A stretch of 64,000 bases of DNA, taken from assembly GCA_034359265.1 (NCBI GenBank), contig CP136891.1:53522501-53586500 (forward strand). Direction: 5' to 3'. The notes below the pieces were generated by a model that saw nothing but the letters and a program-made list of their open reading frames with translations, made no database searches and was not told the origin of the DNA. The stretch's first letter is position 1; each line of letters starts with the position of its first letter. This stretch comes from Canna indica (Eukaryota; Streptophyta; Magnoliopsida; Zingiberales; Cannaceae). Positions 24,075 through 37,048 of this stretch are shown piece by piece. The translations under genes were made by a program, and so were the position numbers.

Positions 24075-25764
24075 GACGAACATTCACCACTTTCCTAAGT
24101 GCTTTTTGAACATCACAACATTTCTTTGATGAATTTTGCTTTTAACATCTTCCTAGTCTCTTCAAGGGATCTCTGCTATCACTCGATTCCGAGCTTTCTC
24201 TTTTACTGGGCCACGAGTTTGACACGAGGGTCGATGGTCAGCCTGTGGCAGATGACCTGGGGGTCTATTCCTGGCATGTTGGTAGGCGTCCATGCAAAGA
24301 GGTCGACGTTGCTTTTGAGCATGGTTCTAAGTTGAGCTTTGATCTTGTTGGGGAGGTGTGCTCCCACGTAGGTTACCTGTTTAGGGGATGTACCAATCTG
24401 CACGAACTCCAAGTCGTCAGCGGGTTGGGGTCGCTCATGGATGTCTTCTCTGGGATCCAGGTATAATATTCTTGGTTGGAGTTCAGCCGGCCTGAGCTTC
24501 TAGCATTCGTTGTAGCATGCGTGGCGCGAGCCTCCCTCTAGTCTGCATGGATTATTCCCACTTCTGGCTTCGAGATGATAAATTTGATGGTGAGGTGGGG
24601 GGTCGACACAACGGCTCCTAAGTTGTTCAAGGAGGGTCGGCCCAAGATCATGCAGTAGGGACTCGCGCACTGGACGACAAGGAACTCTACGTCTATCGTC
24701 TTTGTTCCCGATGTGGAGCCAAATGTTGTGGCTATCCATAAATAGTCTCTGACGTTTACGTGGTCTCTTGAGAAGCTGATAAGTTCTCCATGGTAAGGGT
24801 GTAGCGAAGATTTGCTAATGCCCATTTTACCAAGTGTAGGGTAGAAAAGGACATCGGTAGAACTCCCCTGGTCCACCAAAACTTTCCTAACAAGGAAACT
24901 AGCAGGAATCACAGAAATAACGACATGATCATGTAAATTCCTGTGAACTCCCTAAAAGTTAGTATCATAGAAGGATATTGTCGGGGTGGGTATGCGTGGC
25001 CTTTGTGGTCGAGCTGCTTCGTTGAAGATCATGATGGTTTGAGATGGTTGTGTTTCAGGGTTGACTTCTCCTCCTCGAATGTCGGAGCGGGATTGTTCAC
25101 CTTCAGAGCCATCATGGATGTCTATATAACCAAATGACGGTGTGTTGCTAGGACTTTGGTGTTGTGGACGGTTTCGTCGGCTTTGGCTGTGACTCTGATC
25201 ATATCGAATGCAGTGCTTGAGGTGTCCTTCTTTGATTAAATGTTCTGTTTGGTCGCGAAGGACCACACATTCTTTGGTGGCGTGTCTGTAGGTTTGATAG
25301 AACTCACACCTTTTGCTCTTGTCACCTTTAAATGAAGCTCTCACCCTTTCGGGGCAGCAAGGGGGTCTAAGTAGTTGTAGATAGTATACTTCTTGGAGGA
25401 TGGTCTCTCTCGGGGTATTGAGAGGTGTATATCTTTCGAATAAGGTATTCGGTCGACGTGAAGACCTCGGTGCTAGGCTGTTGTTATGTTCATGGCGGTC
25501 ACGATCTTCAATTCTTCTGTCTCCTCTTTTGGACTTTTTGTCTTCGACAATGGCCTTGAGATTTTACCAGTTGGCCTTCTTAGCTTCTCAGAGTTCATTA
25601 ATCTTTATGAAGCTGGTGGGCTTTAGCCATGTTCTCAGGCTCTGTCAGGGCCATCTGGTCCGCAAAGACCTCGGGCTTTAGCCCGAGCTTGATGGAGTAT
25701 AGCTCGATTTGCGGGTCGAGTTTCGGGATTTCGATCGCTATGGCCTCGAATCTATTCATGTAGT

Positions 25765-28554
25765 TGTTGGGATGGAAGAAGAAGCACAAAGGAAAAAATG
25801 ATTTTAACAAAATACAAACCATCCGAAACCAACGATCAACTTTAGCAATCTTTAAGAAATTCAATCTACAAGTAGAAGGAGATGATATATCTTATACCGC
25901 GGATGGTAAGACTGCTCCTATCCCCATTTCAAGACGTCCAAGCTCATGTCCTCCAATGGAAGGTCCACACCAAATGCCTTGCAACCAAGGGACAGCGAAC
26001 ACCAAGACCCGTTGTGGCTCAACAGAGAGGGAACTGAACCCCAAAACACACCTAGTGAAGCCGGCCCTTCCACCAAGAACCAAGCACCAAAAGGGAAGAA
26101 TAGGGGATGAGAAAACCATGGAACGAGGAGGAAGATGAAGGAATACCTCGTTGTCCTCCTTTGACTCCTCCAAGAGAATGAAGGAGATGACACACCCAAG
26201 AGGAAGAGACCTCCAAATCGGCTTCATAAACCCGCGAAGGATGAGCTTGATGGCCAGCCACCCATAGAGATCAAGAGGAGCTCTTTGGAGTCTTGGTCTT
26301 CAAGAAGCTTTTCAAGAATCCAAGCCTTTGCTCCTCTCCAAGATCTCTAATCAATTTGCATAACCCTTCTCAATGGAGGTTAGCCCCCCCCCCCCCCCCA
26401 TTTTAGATCCTCTCCCCGGAATTTAAAATTCTGGGGTTTGCCTACAAAATAATAATTTATATTTAATGGATTTATAATTAATTCAAAATTAATTATATAT
26501 AACTAAATATAAACTTTAATTTATCTCTATAAATTAAATTCTTATTCATTAGGATTTATCATTTGCCAATCCTTACAATTTAGGGTTATCGAGGAACTCC
26601 TTCCTAGCATATTCATTCCTATGGGAAACATCTTTCCTATCATGTCCATAAACGAGATTCGTGATCATGTTGCAGCATGTCCATGCTAGTAGATATATAG
26701 TGCCGCATTCGAACTTTATCTCATAAGGTTTGTTACGAGGTTAGCCTATTGTATGTGACCCATTGGGCCCCACACTATACCAGTAGTGAGTTGTGCATAA
26801 TGGAGGGTCAGATCCTATAGAACGACTTCTATTCGAATCTTACAAGCCACCTCTAAAACCCCTTTAGTGTGGTCGTGAGAGTCTCCACTCACAAGTCAAG
26901 ATTGACGTCTAGCAATGTGTCATGACTACCCGGATAGTGTGAGGTTCAATCTACAGGGATCGAACGCCCTTCGGTGACCAGTTACCGTGCAACTAAGTCC
27001 CTTGGTTACAACGTCCCGAAATCGGCTAGGGTACGGAAGAAGTGTCAATCCCTAATACCGATTCATATGTATTCCACTCGCCAAGATGTCGTCTCAATAA
27101 TGAAACATCAAAAATATCTTCCTCACTTTTATGTTTACTCTACCAAGAGATTCCCCAGTCGACACTTGTAGGGACACATAGGACGTTATCTCCTCTCACT
27201 AGGAGTAATCAATTCTATGTTGGTTGCTTACCTACCTCCATGAATGTTTCCCCATGATCAGTAATATTCGGCACATGACGTTGAGGGCCATCTAGGGATA
27301 AAACCAAAGCAATGGGTTGTCACTCACAAGGTAACCATGACAACCTTAGGTCCAAGGACTGCTTGCACCTAATATCACTAGAGGAACATCCATTTGACAC
27401 TCATTTAAGGATTCCATTCTGAGTTCCTCATGCAGGTCCGTTCAGTGAACTCATTCCCAAATGAGCACGAGCACTTGTATTTATAACCCAGCAACGGAAA
27501 TAACATGTCAACGGGCATAAAACTAGCCATTTCTGCCGTTCGATCGCATGCTAGTCGATCGTCGGTCGACCGATCGATCGACCACTCGAGCGACCGCTGG
27601 CTCAATCTCTCTATGCGGTCGATCGACGGGTCGACCACCAGACGTGATTCCTATGATCTGCAATCCGATCGACCGACACAAGTCTTTCGCAATTTCTTCA
27701 CCAACTTCGGTCGACCAACAGGTCGATCGAATGGCTACTGCCATTTTTTGGCATCAGTCGGTCGACCACCCGATCGACTGAAGTGGCCTTCTGCCGCTTT
27801 TTAACACCATTCGGTCGACCGATCGATCGACCGAAACTAGGCTGAGCAGTTTCGTTTGCTTTGTTTCTCTGCTCGTTTGGGTTCCGTTTTCGCTAACGGA
27901 AATTTCCTATAGGTAGGCTTCTAAAAAATTCTTAAAAATACCTCGTTATCTAATTTTAACCCAATGAACAATTACCGCCATTTTTTATGACAAAAAACTA
28001 TCTAGGTCATATAGCCCTCCAAGGAGCTCCCTAGGTTTTTTCAAGACGTTTTTCGGGTTTTCATATTTTGAGATTTGGGGATGGTTTTTGGATTCTTATG
28101 CATCATCATGAGGATATTACAATATAAACTAGACACTCTAAACCTATACTCTATCTTCCCAACGTATTCAAGTGTGTCGACCAACGTCCTCCTTATTTCT
28201 TGATTTCTTCGATATTTCCGATCGAGGACGTCGTCCGCTAACCGACTTGGTACCTGAAAGATTTCTCAATTGAAACATTAGTTCCATGTTTGTTATCATC
28301 AAAATCGAGATTAAGACCAAGGTTGAAAACCTTAAGCCAACAATAGAACAGGGGCATCTGGATTCCAAGTCTCACTGGCATGATCTCATCATGGCCTTAG
28401 AATTAGTTGCCCCATTTCATGGGGTTCATCACAATCTAATATATACAAAATATAGATGCAGCATATGATGAAAAGATGTCTCATATTATTCATTAACCAT
28501 AAATAGTTCCCTACACATCAACATGTGATTGGCTCAAGGGCACTATTTCTTTCA
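25765..28554 (-). repeat. 3' LTR of the copia element
   Basis: This LTR is 2790 bp, against 2036 bp for its partner at 41835. The difference is mainly a foreign segment at 27478-28342, which replaces about 140 bp present in the partner. A run of 16 C at 26384-26399 lies within it. Both LTRs share the start TGTTGGGAT and the end TTTCTTTCA on the plus strand. Confidence 0.85.
27478..28342 (-). mobile_element. Truncated LTR fragment inside the copia 3' LTR
   Basis: Read on the minus strand, it begins TGTTGGCTTAAGG at 28342 and has the TTTTGATGATAACAAAC motif, as in the LTRs at 22901 and 30648. It contains a dense palindromic GTCGAC/GATCGA array (27540-27835). The fragment stops at about its TATA box (TATAAATA on the minus strand, 27478-27485), so only the upstream part of an LTR is present. 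The partner LTR at 41835 lacks it, so it arrived after this copia copy inserted. Confidence 0.65.
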
Positions 28555-30642
28555 ATCTTCCACTTGCACTTGTAGCCAATCATTGCAGTATTTAATACCC
28601 ATACAACTTAAGTGGCCATCGAACTGCTGTTGTGGTAATGGCTTTGTGAATGGATCTGCTATATTGTCTTTCGTGTCGACACGTTCGACATTTATATCAC
28701 CACGTCCAACGATCTATCTGATCAGGTGATATCGCCTTAGGATGTGTTTTGATTTATGGTGGGATCTAGGTTCCTTTGCTTGAGCAACAGCCCCAGTGTT
28801 ATCACAATAAATGGGGACCGGACCGACAACCTCAGGAACAACACCCCAGTCAGAGATAAAATTTTTTATCCACACTCCTTCCTTTGCGGCTTCGCTTGCA
28901 GCAACGTACTCAGCTTATGTCACCGAGTCGGCCACAGTTCCTTGCTTGCAACTTTTCCAGCGTATTGCGCCACCATTCAGAGTAAATACATACCCATAAA
29001 TGGATTTACTGTCATCCGGGTCTGATTGAAAGCTAGAATCTATTTAGCCCTCCAATTTAAAATCTGACCCACCATAAATCAGGAGTTTAGTCCTTCTGAA
29101 GTACTTAATAATGTTATTTACGGCTTTCCAATGTTCCTCTCCAGGGTCTGCCTGAAATCTGCTAGTTACCCCTAGGGCATAAGCGACATCAGGCCGAGTA
29201 TAGAGCATAGCATGCATGATGGATCCTACTGCCGAAGCATAAGGGATCTCGTTCATCCTTTTTCTCTCCTTGGGTGTCTTAGGAGACATCTTCTTGGAAA
29301 GAGTGATGCCATGACTCATAGGCAAGTAACATCTTTTATTGCCTTCCATGCTAAACCTTTTTAGCATAGTATCAATATACCGAGACTAGGACAAACCAAG
29401 CATCCTTCTAGATCTATCCCTATAGATCTTAATGACGAGTACATAGGATGCTTCACCCAAGTCTTTCATGGAGAAGTTTTTGGATAACCATGCTTTCACT
29501 GACTGGAGCAGAGGAACATCATTCCCCATGAGCATTATGTCATCCACATACAACACAATAAACACAATGGTGCTCCCACTAACCTTTTTATAGACACAAG
29601 GTTTGTCTATATTTTTGATGAAGCCAAACTCTTTGACTGTTTCATCAAAACGGATGTTCCAACTCCTCGAGGTTTGCTTGAGTCCATAAATGACCTTTGC
29701 AGTTTACATACCTTCTTCGGTCCTGCTGAAGACACGAAACCTTCCGGCTCGGTCATATAGACCTCTTCCTCAAGTTCACCATTGAGGAATGCAGTCTTGA
29801 CATTCATCTGTCAGATCTCGTAGTCATGATATGCAACAATGGCTAGCATTATCCTAATGGACTTGAGCATGGCTACAGGAGAAAAAGCTTCATCATAGCC
29901 AAGACCTTGCCTTTGAGTGAAAACTTTTGCTACTAGCCTGGCCTTCTAGGTCTCCACCTGGCCATCAGCTCCAATCTTTCTTTTAAAGATCCACTTACAC
30001 CCTATAGGAGTAACTCCTTCGGGTAAGTCAACCAAAGTCCAAACTTGGTTGGTGAACATCGAGTCCATTTCGGATTTAATTGCTTCCTGCCATTGTTTAC
30101 AATCAACATCCTTGATTGCCTGATCATAGGATTGCGGATCAATGAATTCCTGGCCATTCTCAATGGTCAGGAATAATCTTTCAGGTTGTCTACGCAATCT
30201 CCTTGATCTTCGAAGAGTGGTGGGAGGTAGTGTTTCTGTGATTGGTTCTTCTTGTGAATTTTCCACGGGTGGTTGCGATTTTGCTTGTGGTTGTTGAACT
30301 TCATCAAGCTCAACATCTCTCCCGCTCCCACTTTCCTCGATAAACTCTTTTTCTAAGAATGTGGCATGCCTACTGACAAACACCTTTTGATCAGTTGACG
30401 AGTAGAAATAATACCCTAAACTTTCTTTAGGATACCCCACAAATCTGCACCAGGTTGATTTAGCATAAAGCTTATCTAACTCTAATTTCTTGACATATGC
30501 AGGGCAACCCCAAATCTTGAGATGTCTCAGACATGGTTTGTTGCCACTCCATATCTCATATGGTGTACCAGAGACAGACTTTATGGGAGCCCTATTCAAT
30601 GGGTAGATAGCTGTTTCAAGCGCATATCCCTAAAATAAAATC
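28555..30642 (-). pseudogene. Copia integrase end, reverse transcriptase and RNase H, decayed
   Basis: Minus-strand remnants of the copia element at 25765-43870. The end of integrase and the GAG-like linker (30599-29946, 217 codons open) include WGCPAYVKKLE and RFVGYPKESLGYYFY. RT follows: WIFKRKIGADG near 29960-29990, [18 protein letters not shown] near 29755-29805 and the catalytic LYVDDIML near 29540. The RNase H part (29367-28600) includes the PDVAYALGV segment. In-frame stops and frameshifts (for example near 29945 and 29045) make the protein non-functional. Confidence 0.8.
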
Positions 30643-30647
30643 GGGAG

Positions 30648-32179
30648 TGTTGGCTTTAGGTTTTCAACCTTAGCCTTAATCTCGGTTCTGATGGTTTTGA
30701 TGATAACAAACATGGGACTAATGATTTCATTGAGAATATGTTTCAGGTTCCATATCAATTAGTGTTCGATGTCCCCGATAGGATAAATCGGAAGAAATTG
30801 GGAAATCGGAAGGACATTAATCATCGCGCTCGGGTTCATCGCAGAAATCTCTCAAAGATCGACGTGTGCGACAAAGACGTATTGGACGAGCTCAAGGATC
30901 ACATGAAAGCTCTCCAAGTTGATGCATGTAGAAAGCCAGAACCCGAAAATGAAGCGCGAAAGAAAAAGGCTGAAGAAATCAATTTCAGCCTAGGTTCGGT
31001 CGACCTGGCGGTCGATCGATTGTAGGTTAAATGGGGCAGTAGACATTCGGTCGACCTGTCGATCGACCGAACATAAGGAAGAAAGCGCAGTAGAGCTATT
31101 TCGATCGATTGGGCGGTCGACCGATAGAAGCCCAAAATGGGCAGTAGCTCGAGCGATCGACCCGTCGGTCGACGACCTGCATTTGCTGAAGACGCGAGAT
31201 TGTGTCGGTCGACCGACGGGTCGACCGAAGGTCGGGATCACGATTCTTGAGTCTGGGCGATCGACCCGTCGGTCGACCGACCATAGAGTAATAGAAGCGG
31301 TCGAAGGGCCGGTCGACAGGTTGGTCGACCGACGGCCTGTAACGGATAGTTTTCTATCTATTGAACAACTATTTCTTCGCGAGGGTATAAATACACCTCG
31401 TATATTTTATTTAATCTTCTTCCTTCACTCCTATAGATTTTTTGAGCCATTAAAAGGAAGATTTGAGCCTTCCAAAAGATTGATTGAAGCGCGCCCTGTT
31501 CTTCATCGAGTTCTTCTTCAAGCACCGTCTGCTTCCTCAACTCGATATTTAATTCAAGCTCAACGACTTGGCTGAGTTGAAGGTTTTAAGGCTTGGAAAA
31601 GAGTAGATAATTTTGTTTTACTTAAAGCTCTTTTCCCTTGTAATTTTAACTATTTTTCGAAATTGTTTTTTGATTTGGGTTTGTGTAAAGACCTAGGCTG
31701 TTAGGTCTTGTTGTGTACAAGTGGTTACCTGGTGTTAGGTGTAAAGTCACTTTTGTGAAATATAGTTGTTACTAGGATTAGTTTAGTTGTTCCTTAGGGT
31801 TGAGGTGGAAGAGGACTCTCGATAAGAAGGCGGTGACTTCCGGGTGTGGAAGTGCCTTAGGTCAAGAGTGCGTATCTTCAAGTGAAAAGTCCTCTGTACA
31901 AGGGAAACGTAAATTAATCTAGTAAAACTAGTTTGGAAATCCTAAGCCGGGTGCTTAGGTAGTGGAGTAGGCATTGGGGCCGAACCACTATAAATTACTG
32001 TGTTTGAATTGATTGATTGATTGCTTCGATTGCTTAATCATTTATCGCTTCCACATCCAATCGTTAAATTGCAAATTGCCTAAACCAATCTAAGTGAACA
32101 ATTAAAATTGGGATTTAGGCTAATCGTATTAGTAAACACACTATTCACCCCCCCCTCTAGTGTCGCCATTTCGCCAATA
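30648..32179 (+). repeat. 5' LTR of the gag-only element, with palindromic array and TATA
   Basis: This 1532-bp LTR contains about seven palindromic modules built from ggtcgaccg and cgatcgacc at 30995-31345. A TATA box (tataaata, 31386-31393) follows about 40 bp after the last module. A typical U3 promoter arrangement is inferred, with the array as an upstream element. Confidence 0.8.
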
Positions 32180-32247
32180 CTTGGTATGAGAGCGGGTTCG
32201 TAGCTTGAGATTTCACCATCTCGTCTACACCTAGTCTCGATCTAGAA

Positions 32248-33779
32248 ATGGCTCTAGAGAGTGTAGTGTCCTCACCTCCTAGGTTCAATGAGTCAAACTT
32301 TGGTCTTTGGAAGTCTAGGATGTATACCTTCTTAAAGACCCAAGGTTTGGGTGTTTTCAACATGGTAAAAATTAGGTATAATGAACCTAAGGAAGACATG
32401 AATGCATGGACCCAAGAACAAATTAGCATGTTCGAGTTAAATGCTAAAGCTACAAATTACTTATTTTGTTCTTTGGAAAACAATGTGTTTGAGAAAATCA
32501 TGTATTGCACTTCGGCTTTTGACATATGGGCAACATTGAATATGTTATATGATTATGCTAAAACCGAAGAGCTTACCACTTTTGTTGAGGGTGGTGATGA
32601 CAATGGTCATCCCCTAGTTCTAACCTCGGTTTTGATGATTTTAGTGCTTCTAGTCAAAAAGCAAATCAAAAAGCCGAAAAAGAAAAGTGATATGTTACTT
32701 GTGCAAGGAAAATGGGTACATCAAGAGGAATTACCCTTTTTCAAAGAAGAATGCCAAAAGGAGGACAAGTGCTTCAACATCCACCTCCAAATCTTAAGAA
32801 GCATCCTCTTGTCATGACTATGAAGGCACATCCAAGGTTTGCCTCATGGGTATCCATGATGAGATACAATATTCCACTTTTAGTCATGATAAAGATATAG
32901 CATATGATAGTGATGATAGTGCTTCACATTCAATTAAAATGTCATATGAAGAATTAGTACAAGAATGTCAAAGTATGTGTGCCATGCTTTTGAAAAAGAG
33001 TAAAGAAATGAATAAAATTAAAAAGGATAACTCTAGGCTCACTAAGGATTTGCAAGCTCTAGAATTAGAAAATAAAAATTTAAAGGCAAATCTAAGTTCC
33101 TCAAGTGTTGATTGCCATGGTAGTATTGATGTTTTGAGAACTAGTAATTCTTGCCGTGACAATTTTAAGATTGAAATTGAAGACCTAAAAAGTGAGAATA
33201 TTGACTTGAAAAATGAAAATGATGATTTGAAAATTGAATTGAAAAATATCTCTTTTGAGATTGAGAATTTGAAAGTAGAAAATATGAAAATCAAAAATGA
33301 AAATTGCTTGTTGAAATCTCAAATACAAGCTTTACACAAATCCATAAATGACTTAAAAAATGAGGCTGTTATCATATGCTTCATTTTTTAGAAATCCTAG
33401 GAATAAGAATGGTTATGTAAAGAATGCTAAGGTTCCTCATGCTTCTCATATCAAGCATTCCAACATCAAACCTCATGCTCCAAAGATGAATGCTTCTCTC
33501 AAGAATGCTCATGCTCATCTTAATTCATGTAAGAAGCATTCTAATAATGAATCTCATGTCCATGTTAAAAATGAAAAGAAAAAGTTTCATGGACATTGCT
33601 TTTGTTGTGGTGTGTTTGGGCATGCCATCCATGATTGCACATTAAAGAGAAATCCAAGTGTTGCTAGGACACTTTGGATTCCTAAGCCCTCTAACCCCCA
33701 AGGACCCAAAGTTGTTTTGGTACCAAAGGTATCATGCTCTTTTGTAGGGGGAGGAACCACACAAGGGCAAAGAAATTGA
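32248..33779 (+). pseudogene. Copia-type gag (UBN2-like) with coiled coil and zinc knuckle, frameshifted
   Basis: The first frame (32248-32817) opens like a copia UBN2 gag: FNESNFGLWKSRM near residues 15-27 and a conserved DIWATLNMLYDYAK stretch. A frameshift near 32620-32700 breaks it. A second frame (32846-33391) has a long heptad-rich coiled coil with repeated LKNEN/LKVEN phrases. A third (33360-33779) carries a CCHC-type zinc knuckle, CFCCGVFGHAIHDC (about residues 80-93 of that frame). UBN2 plus coiled coil plus knuckle resembles SIRE-lineage gag. Gag would form the virus-like particle and bind RNA. As it stands at least two frameshifts prevent a full product. Confidence 0.75.
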
Positions 33780-36700
33780 AGGATTGAAGTTGACCTTGGA
33801 TCTTAATGAGAAATCTCCAAGAGGTTGCAACTTCAAATCATCTTGATGTCTTAGGTAAAGTTGTCATCAAAACTATTCCGGTATCATCTCCTATATCCCT
33901 TCGCTTTATCTAAGTTGGAGTTATGATACATGATTAATATTAGTTGATTTCCCCGCTCTTAATATATTTCAAAAACGTTTTTGATTTTTGATTTCCCGGT
34001 CTCTTCGGAGACCCAGGTGGCCTGTAATGGGCCTAAGCGACCTTGCGGTTCTAAATCGTAGGCACATTGTGGCCTTTCAATTTTCAACCAATAGGAAGGG
34101 TTGGAGATCATATTTTTCATTTATTATTCTTGTGATATCTTAAAATTCGTTTTGATATCACTCGATTTCATTTTGAACCGAATTTGAATCATTTAGCAAA
34201 GTGGTATTTGATAATGACACTTAATGCTTCTCTTTGCTTTTTGGTTGAGTTAGCTTGCTAAGTAGCTATATTTTCTCTAAAAATATTAGTGTAGCTTACT
34301 TGCAAGTTATAAGTGTTTTGGGAAGGCTAATTAGGAAGAAAAAGATTAGTTTGGCAAATTATCATGAATAAGGTATAACTTTGATAAATTCAAAATCTTA
34401 GTGTCATACCTAAATGTGTACGCTTAAACTATGTCTCTATACTCATGATTAGAATTGCATGTTAAATCCTTGAATTTTCATGAGTAGCTAGATTCTTAGT
34501 ACTTAGGCAAACTTCATTGAATGGAACTTGCTCTAGGTTGATACTTGAGACCTTATCATTAAGTCCAAACTAGTTAAACATAGGTAGAGATCTTATTCCT
34601 CAAATGTTTCATATCTTAGGATCTCTTAAATTCATTTAGATATCATGACAACCTTTCAAAAATGAATCTTAACTATCGTGTATAGGTTAAGGCTTTTAAA
34701 TGGAACATTGCATTGAACCTTGCTATGGAGTAAGTTAGCTTGCTAAGTTGACATATTATTTCGTTATGATACTAATGAAGTCTACTTGCAAGTTAAGAAT
34801 TGGTAAGGTATGCTATCTAGAAGAAAATGAAAAAAAGGATATAAAAAGTTGGGCAAATTTTCAAGAAAAAGGTATGATTTTAATTTTTGCAAAAATCTTT
34901 GTAAAAATAATTGAATACTCATGCTTAAATAATTTCTCTATGCTCATGATTGATTATGCATGATAAATTTTGAATCTTCATGTGTAAGAAATTTTTTGTT
35001 AACTTAGCTCAATTTCATGATATCTTGATTGAATGAAACTTGAACTAGGTTAAAATTCTTCTTTAGAGACTTCATGTTAAGTTAAACTTAAAATGAAATT
35101 AAATTTCTAAAAATAAGGTATGAGTTTAACTTTACAAAAATCTTAGTATGATGATTGAATATTAATGCTTTAATGATGTCTCTATATACTCATGATTGAT
35201 TTTGCATAATAAATGTTTCAATTTTCATGAGCAAGAAAAATTTGGATAACTTAGGCAATTTCATGATATCTTGATTGAATGAAACTTGATCTAGGTTAAA
35301 ACTCATATTAGAGACCTCATTTTGAGTAAACATCAAACAAACATGTTTAGACACACATGATATGACTCTAGGTGTTCAATCTTAAAAATTCATGTGTAGA
35401 TGAAAATGTGATAACTAGATCACATTAGTGGACTTAAGCTTAAAAGGTTTCACCCAAGTCAATAAATTGACTTGGACACTTGATTTTAAGTCCAAACTTC
35501 ATAAACATGTTTAGAAATAGGTATGACATGTTTCCATACATTTAGAGTGAAAAATTCATATGGATATGAATAAAATGATATAGAGGTTAATTCATGTTTA
35601 CCTCTCTTTGAACTATGTTGACCCAAGTCAACAAGTTGACTTAAAGGTCTCATTTTCAATCCATATTTGTGGAACATGTTTAGATTTACTCATGTTAGGT
35701 ATCCATAGGTTTAAATTTAAAAAATCAGTATTTCTAGGAAAATATAGAAAAATCCTTTTTAGATGAAAAATCCTTTTTAGATTAAACAATTAGTATCACC
35801 AATTTCAGTTATTTCTAGGAAAATATAGAAAAATCTTTTTTAGATGATTCTTGAAACTACACATTCATTGAAAAATCTAGTTTTATCAGTAAAAATTTCA
35901 AAAAAGGTTTGTTAAGAATCTAATTTATAATGGAACTTTAAAGTTGGATCTCGAGGATATATGAAATATCAATCTTTCCGATACTTTGATTTCTCTTCGA
36001 AAACTTCATATAGAAACTCATGTACACCATTTGGATTCTATTTCTAATATCATTCACACAATTTCATGAGTAAAATCATTTCTAGGAATGATTTTGATAT
36101 TTTGAATGATAATCTAGAAAATTCATTTATCCTACATTTGGTATCCATTTGTTTATTAAAATCAATATAGGATGAAAAATGGTCTTTGAATGATTTCTTT
36201 GAGTTCAAACTTTATACATGCATTTCAAATCACCATTCAATACTTGGTATCAAAAATTCTCATCCAAAAATTGGTACCAAAATTTTTCATTAAAGATATG
36301 ATTTTGTTTAAACTTAAAAGGTTGATTTTTTGAAAACTTTAAGTATAGGTTGATCTAAGTCAATAAAGTGAATTAAAAATTTAATCTTAAGCCGAAACTT
36401 GATTCATAGACTTACATTATCTCATATTTGATGTCTAGATGCCTAAATATGAGAAAACATGAGAAGATAGCAAAATTGAGACTCAGCATTTTCATAATTT
36501 TCATGCTTATTTCAAATGAAAATATGCTAAGTTCATATTTGGATTAAATAACATTAGTTTCATTTCAAACTTGATATACATGAGTTAAATGACCATATCT
36601 TTGTATTTTGAAAGTTTGAATGGAATCTAAAAATGTCATGAAAAAGAAACAATATTCATTTTGAGAGCATACATGATTTAGCTTTGAATTGTCTCTATTT

Positions 36701-37048
36701 TTTTATCATGTATAATTTAAGTTTCATATTAAATATTTGTTTTTCCATCCCTTTGGTTGAGATCGTCATGCTTCATGAAAAATATTTAGAGTCTCAACTT
36801 CATGAAAAAATATTTGCGCTTCATCCCTTTGACTATATTGACCTTTCTTGCCCTTTTTGATTGATGTCAAAAGGGGGAGAGAAGAGTATAGGAATAAAGG
36901 GGGAGAAAACTAAGGAGGAAAATATAGGAAATCCATGCATATAGATAGGGGGAGTTTAATTATATAAATATGCATGTTGATATATCCTTGTGCTTTAATG
37001 ATTATATATTTTCTTAAAGATGTTTGTCATCAACAAAAAGGGAGAGAT
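33780..37048 (+). other. Interior of the gag-only element lacking pol
   Basis: About 3.3 kb of AT-rich sequence without pol motifs on either strand. Three imperfect direct repeats containing agcttgctaagt, tacttgcaagtta and ctcatgattgattatgcat-like phrases start near 34250, 34736 and 35100. Purine-rich tracts (gggggagagaagag, ggaataaaggggg, agatagggggag) at 36870-36960 look like extra polypurine tracts. The second LTR begins at 37049. Confidence 0.65.

Larger units (their letters stand above)
21211..25764 (-). mobile_element. Decayed Ty3-gypsy element, gag to RNase H part
   Basis: Minus-strand coding remnants, in order: gag C-terminus (25598-25764); a degraded zinc knuckle, CEFYQTYRHATKEC (about 25270-25310); aspartic protease with VDQGSSTDVLF (about 24860-24890; normally DGGS or DTGS) and ILGRPSLNNLGAVVS; the pre-RT segment NVDLFAWTPTNMPGIDP (near 24270-24320); RT with AYVDDMVAK (near 22610); and an RNase H segment (21744-21968). 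The segment order and wording resemble the Tat/RIRE2 group of gypsy elements (inference). Integrase is missing: similarity stops near 21211. A solo LTR interrupts RT at 22901-24074. The N-terminal half of gag lies beyond a copia insertion, at 43871-44400. Confidence 0.75.

Noticed and set aside
25892..26261. Overlapping open frames on both strands in the copia LTR
   Set aside because: They fall inside an LTR repeated at 41835-43870, where equivalent frames are broken; no protein similarity.
27505..27804. Arg/Ser/Asp-rich open frames with repeated RSTDRS phrases
   Set aside because: They are translations of the palindromic GTCGAC/GATCGA array, open in several frames by composition.
30990..31345. 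Possible CRISPR-like array
   Set aside because: Repeats are short palindromic modules of varying length with irregular spacing, in a plant LTR; no cas genes.
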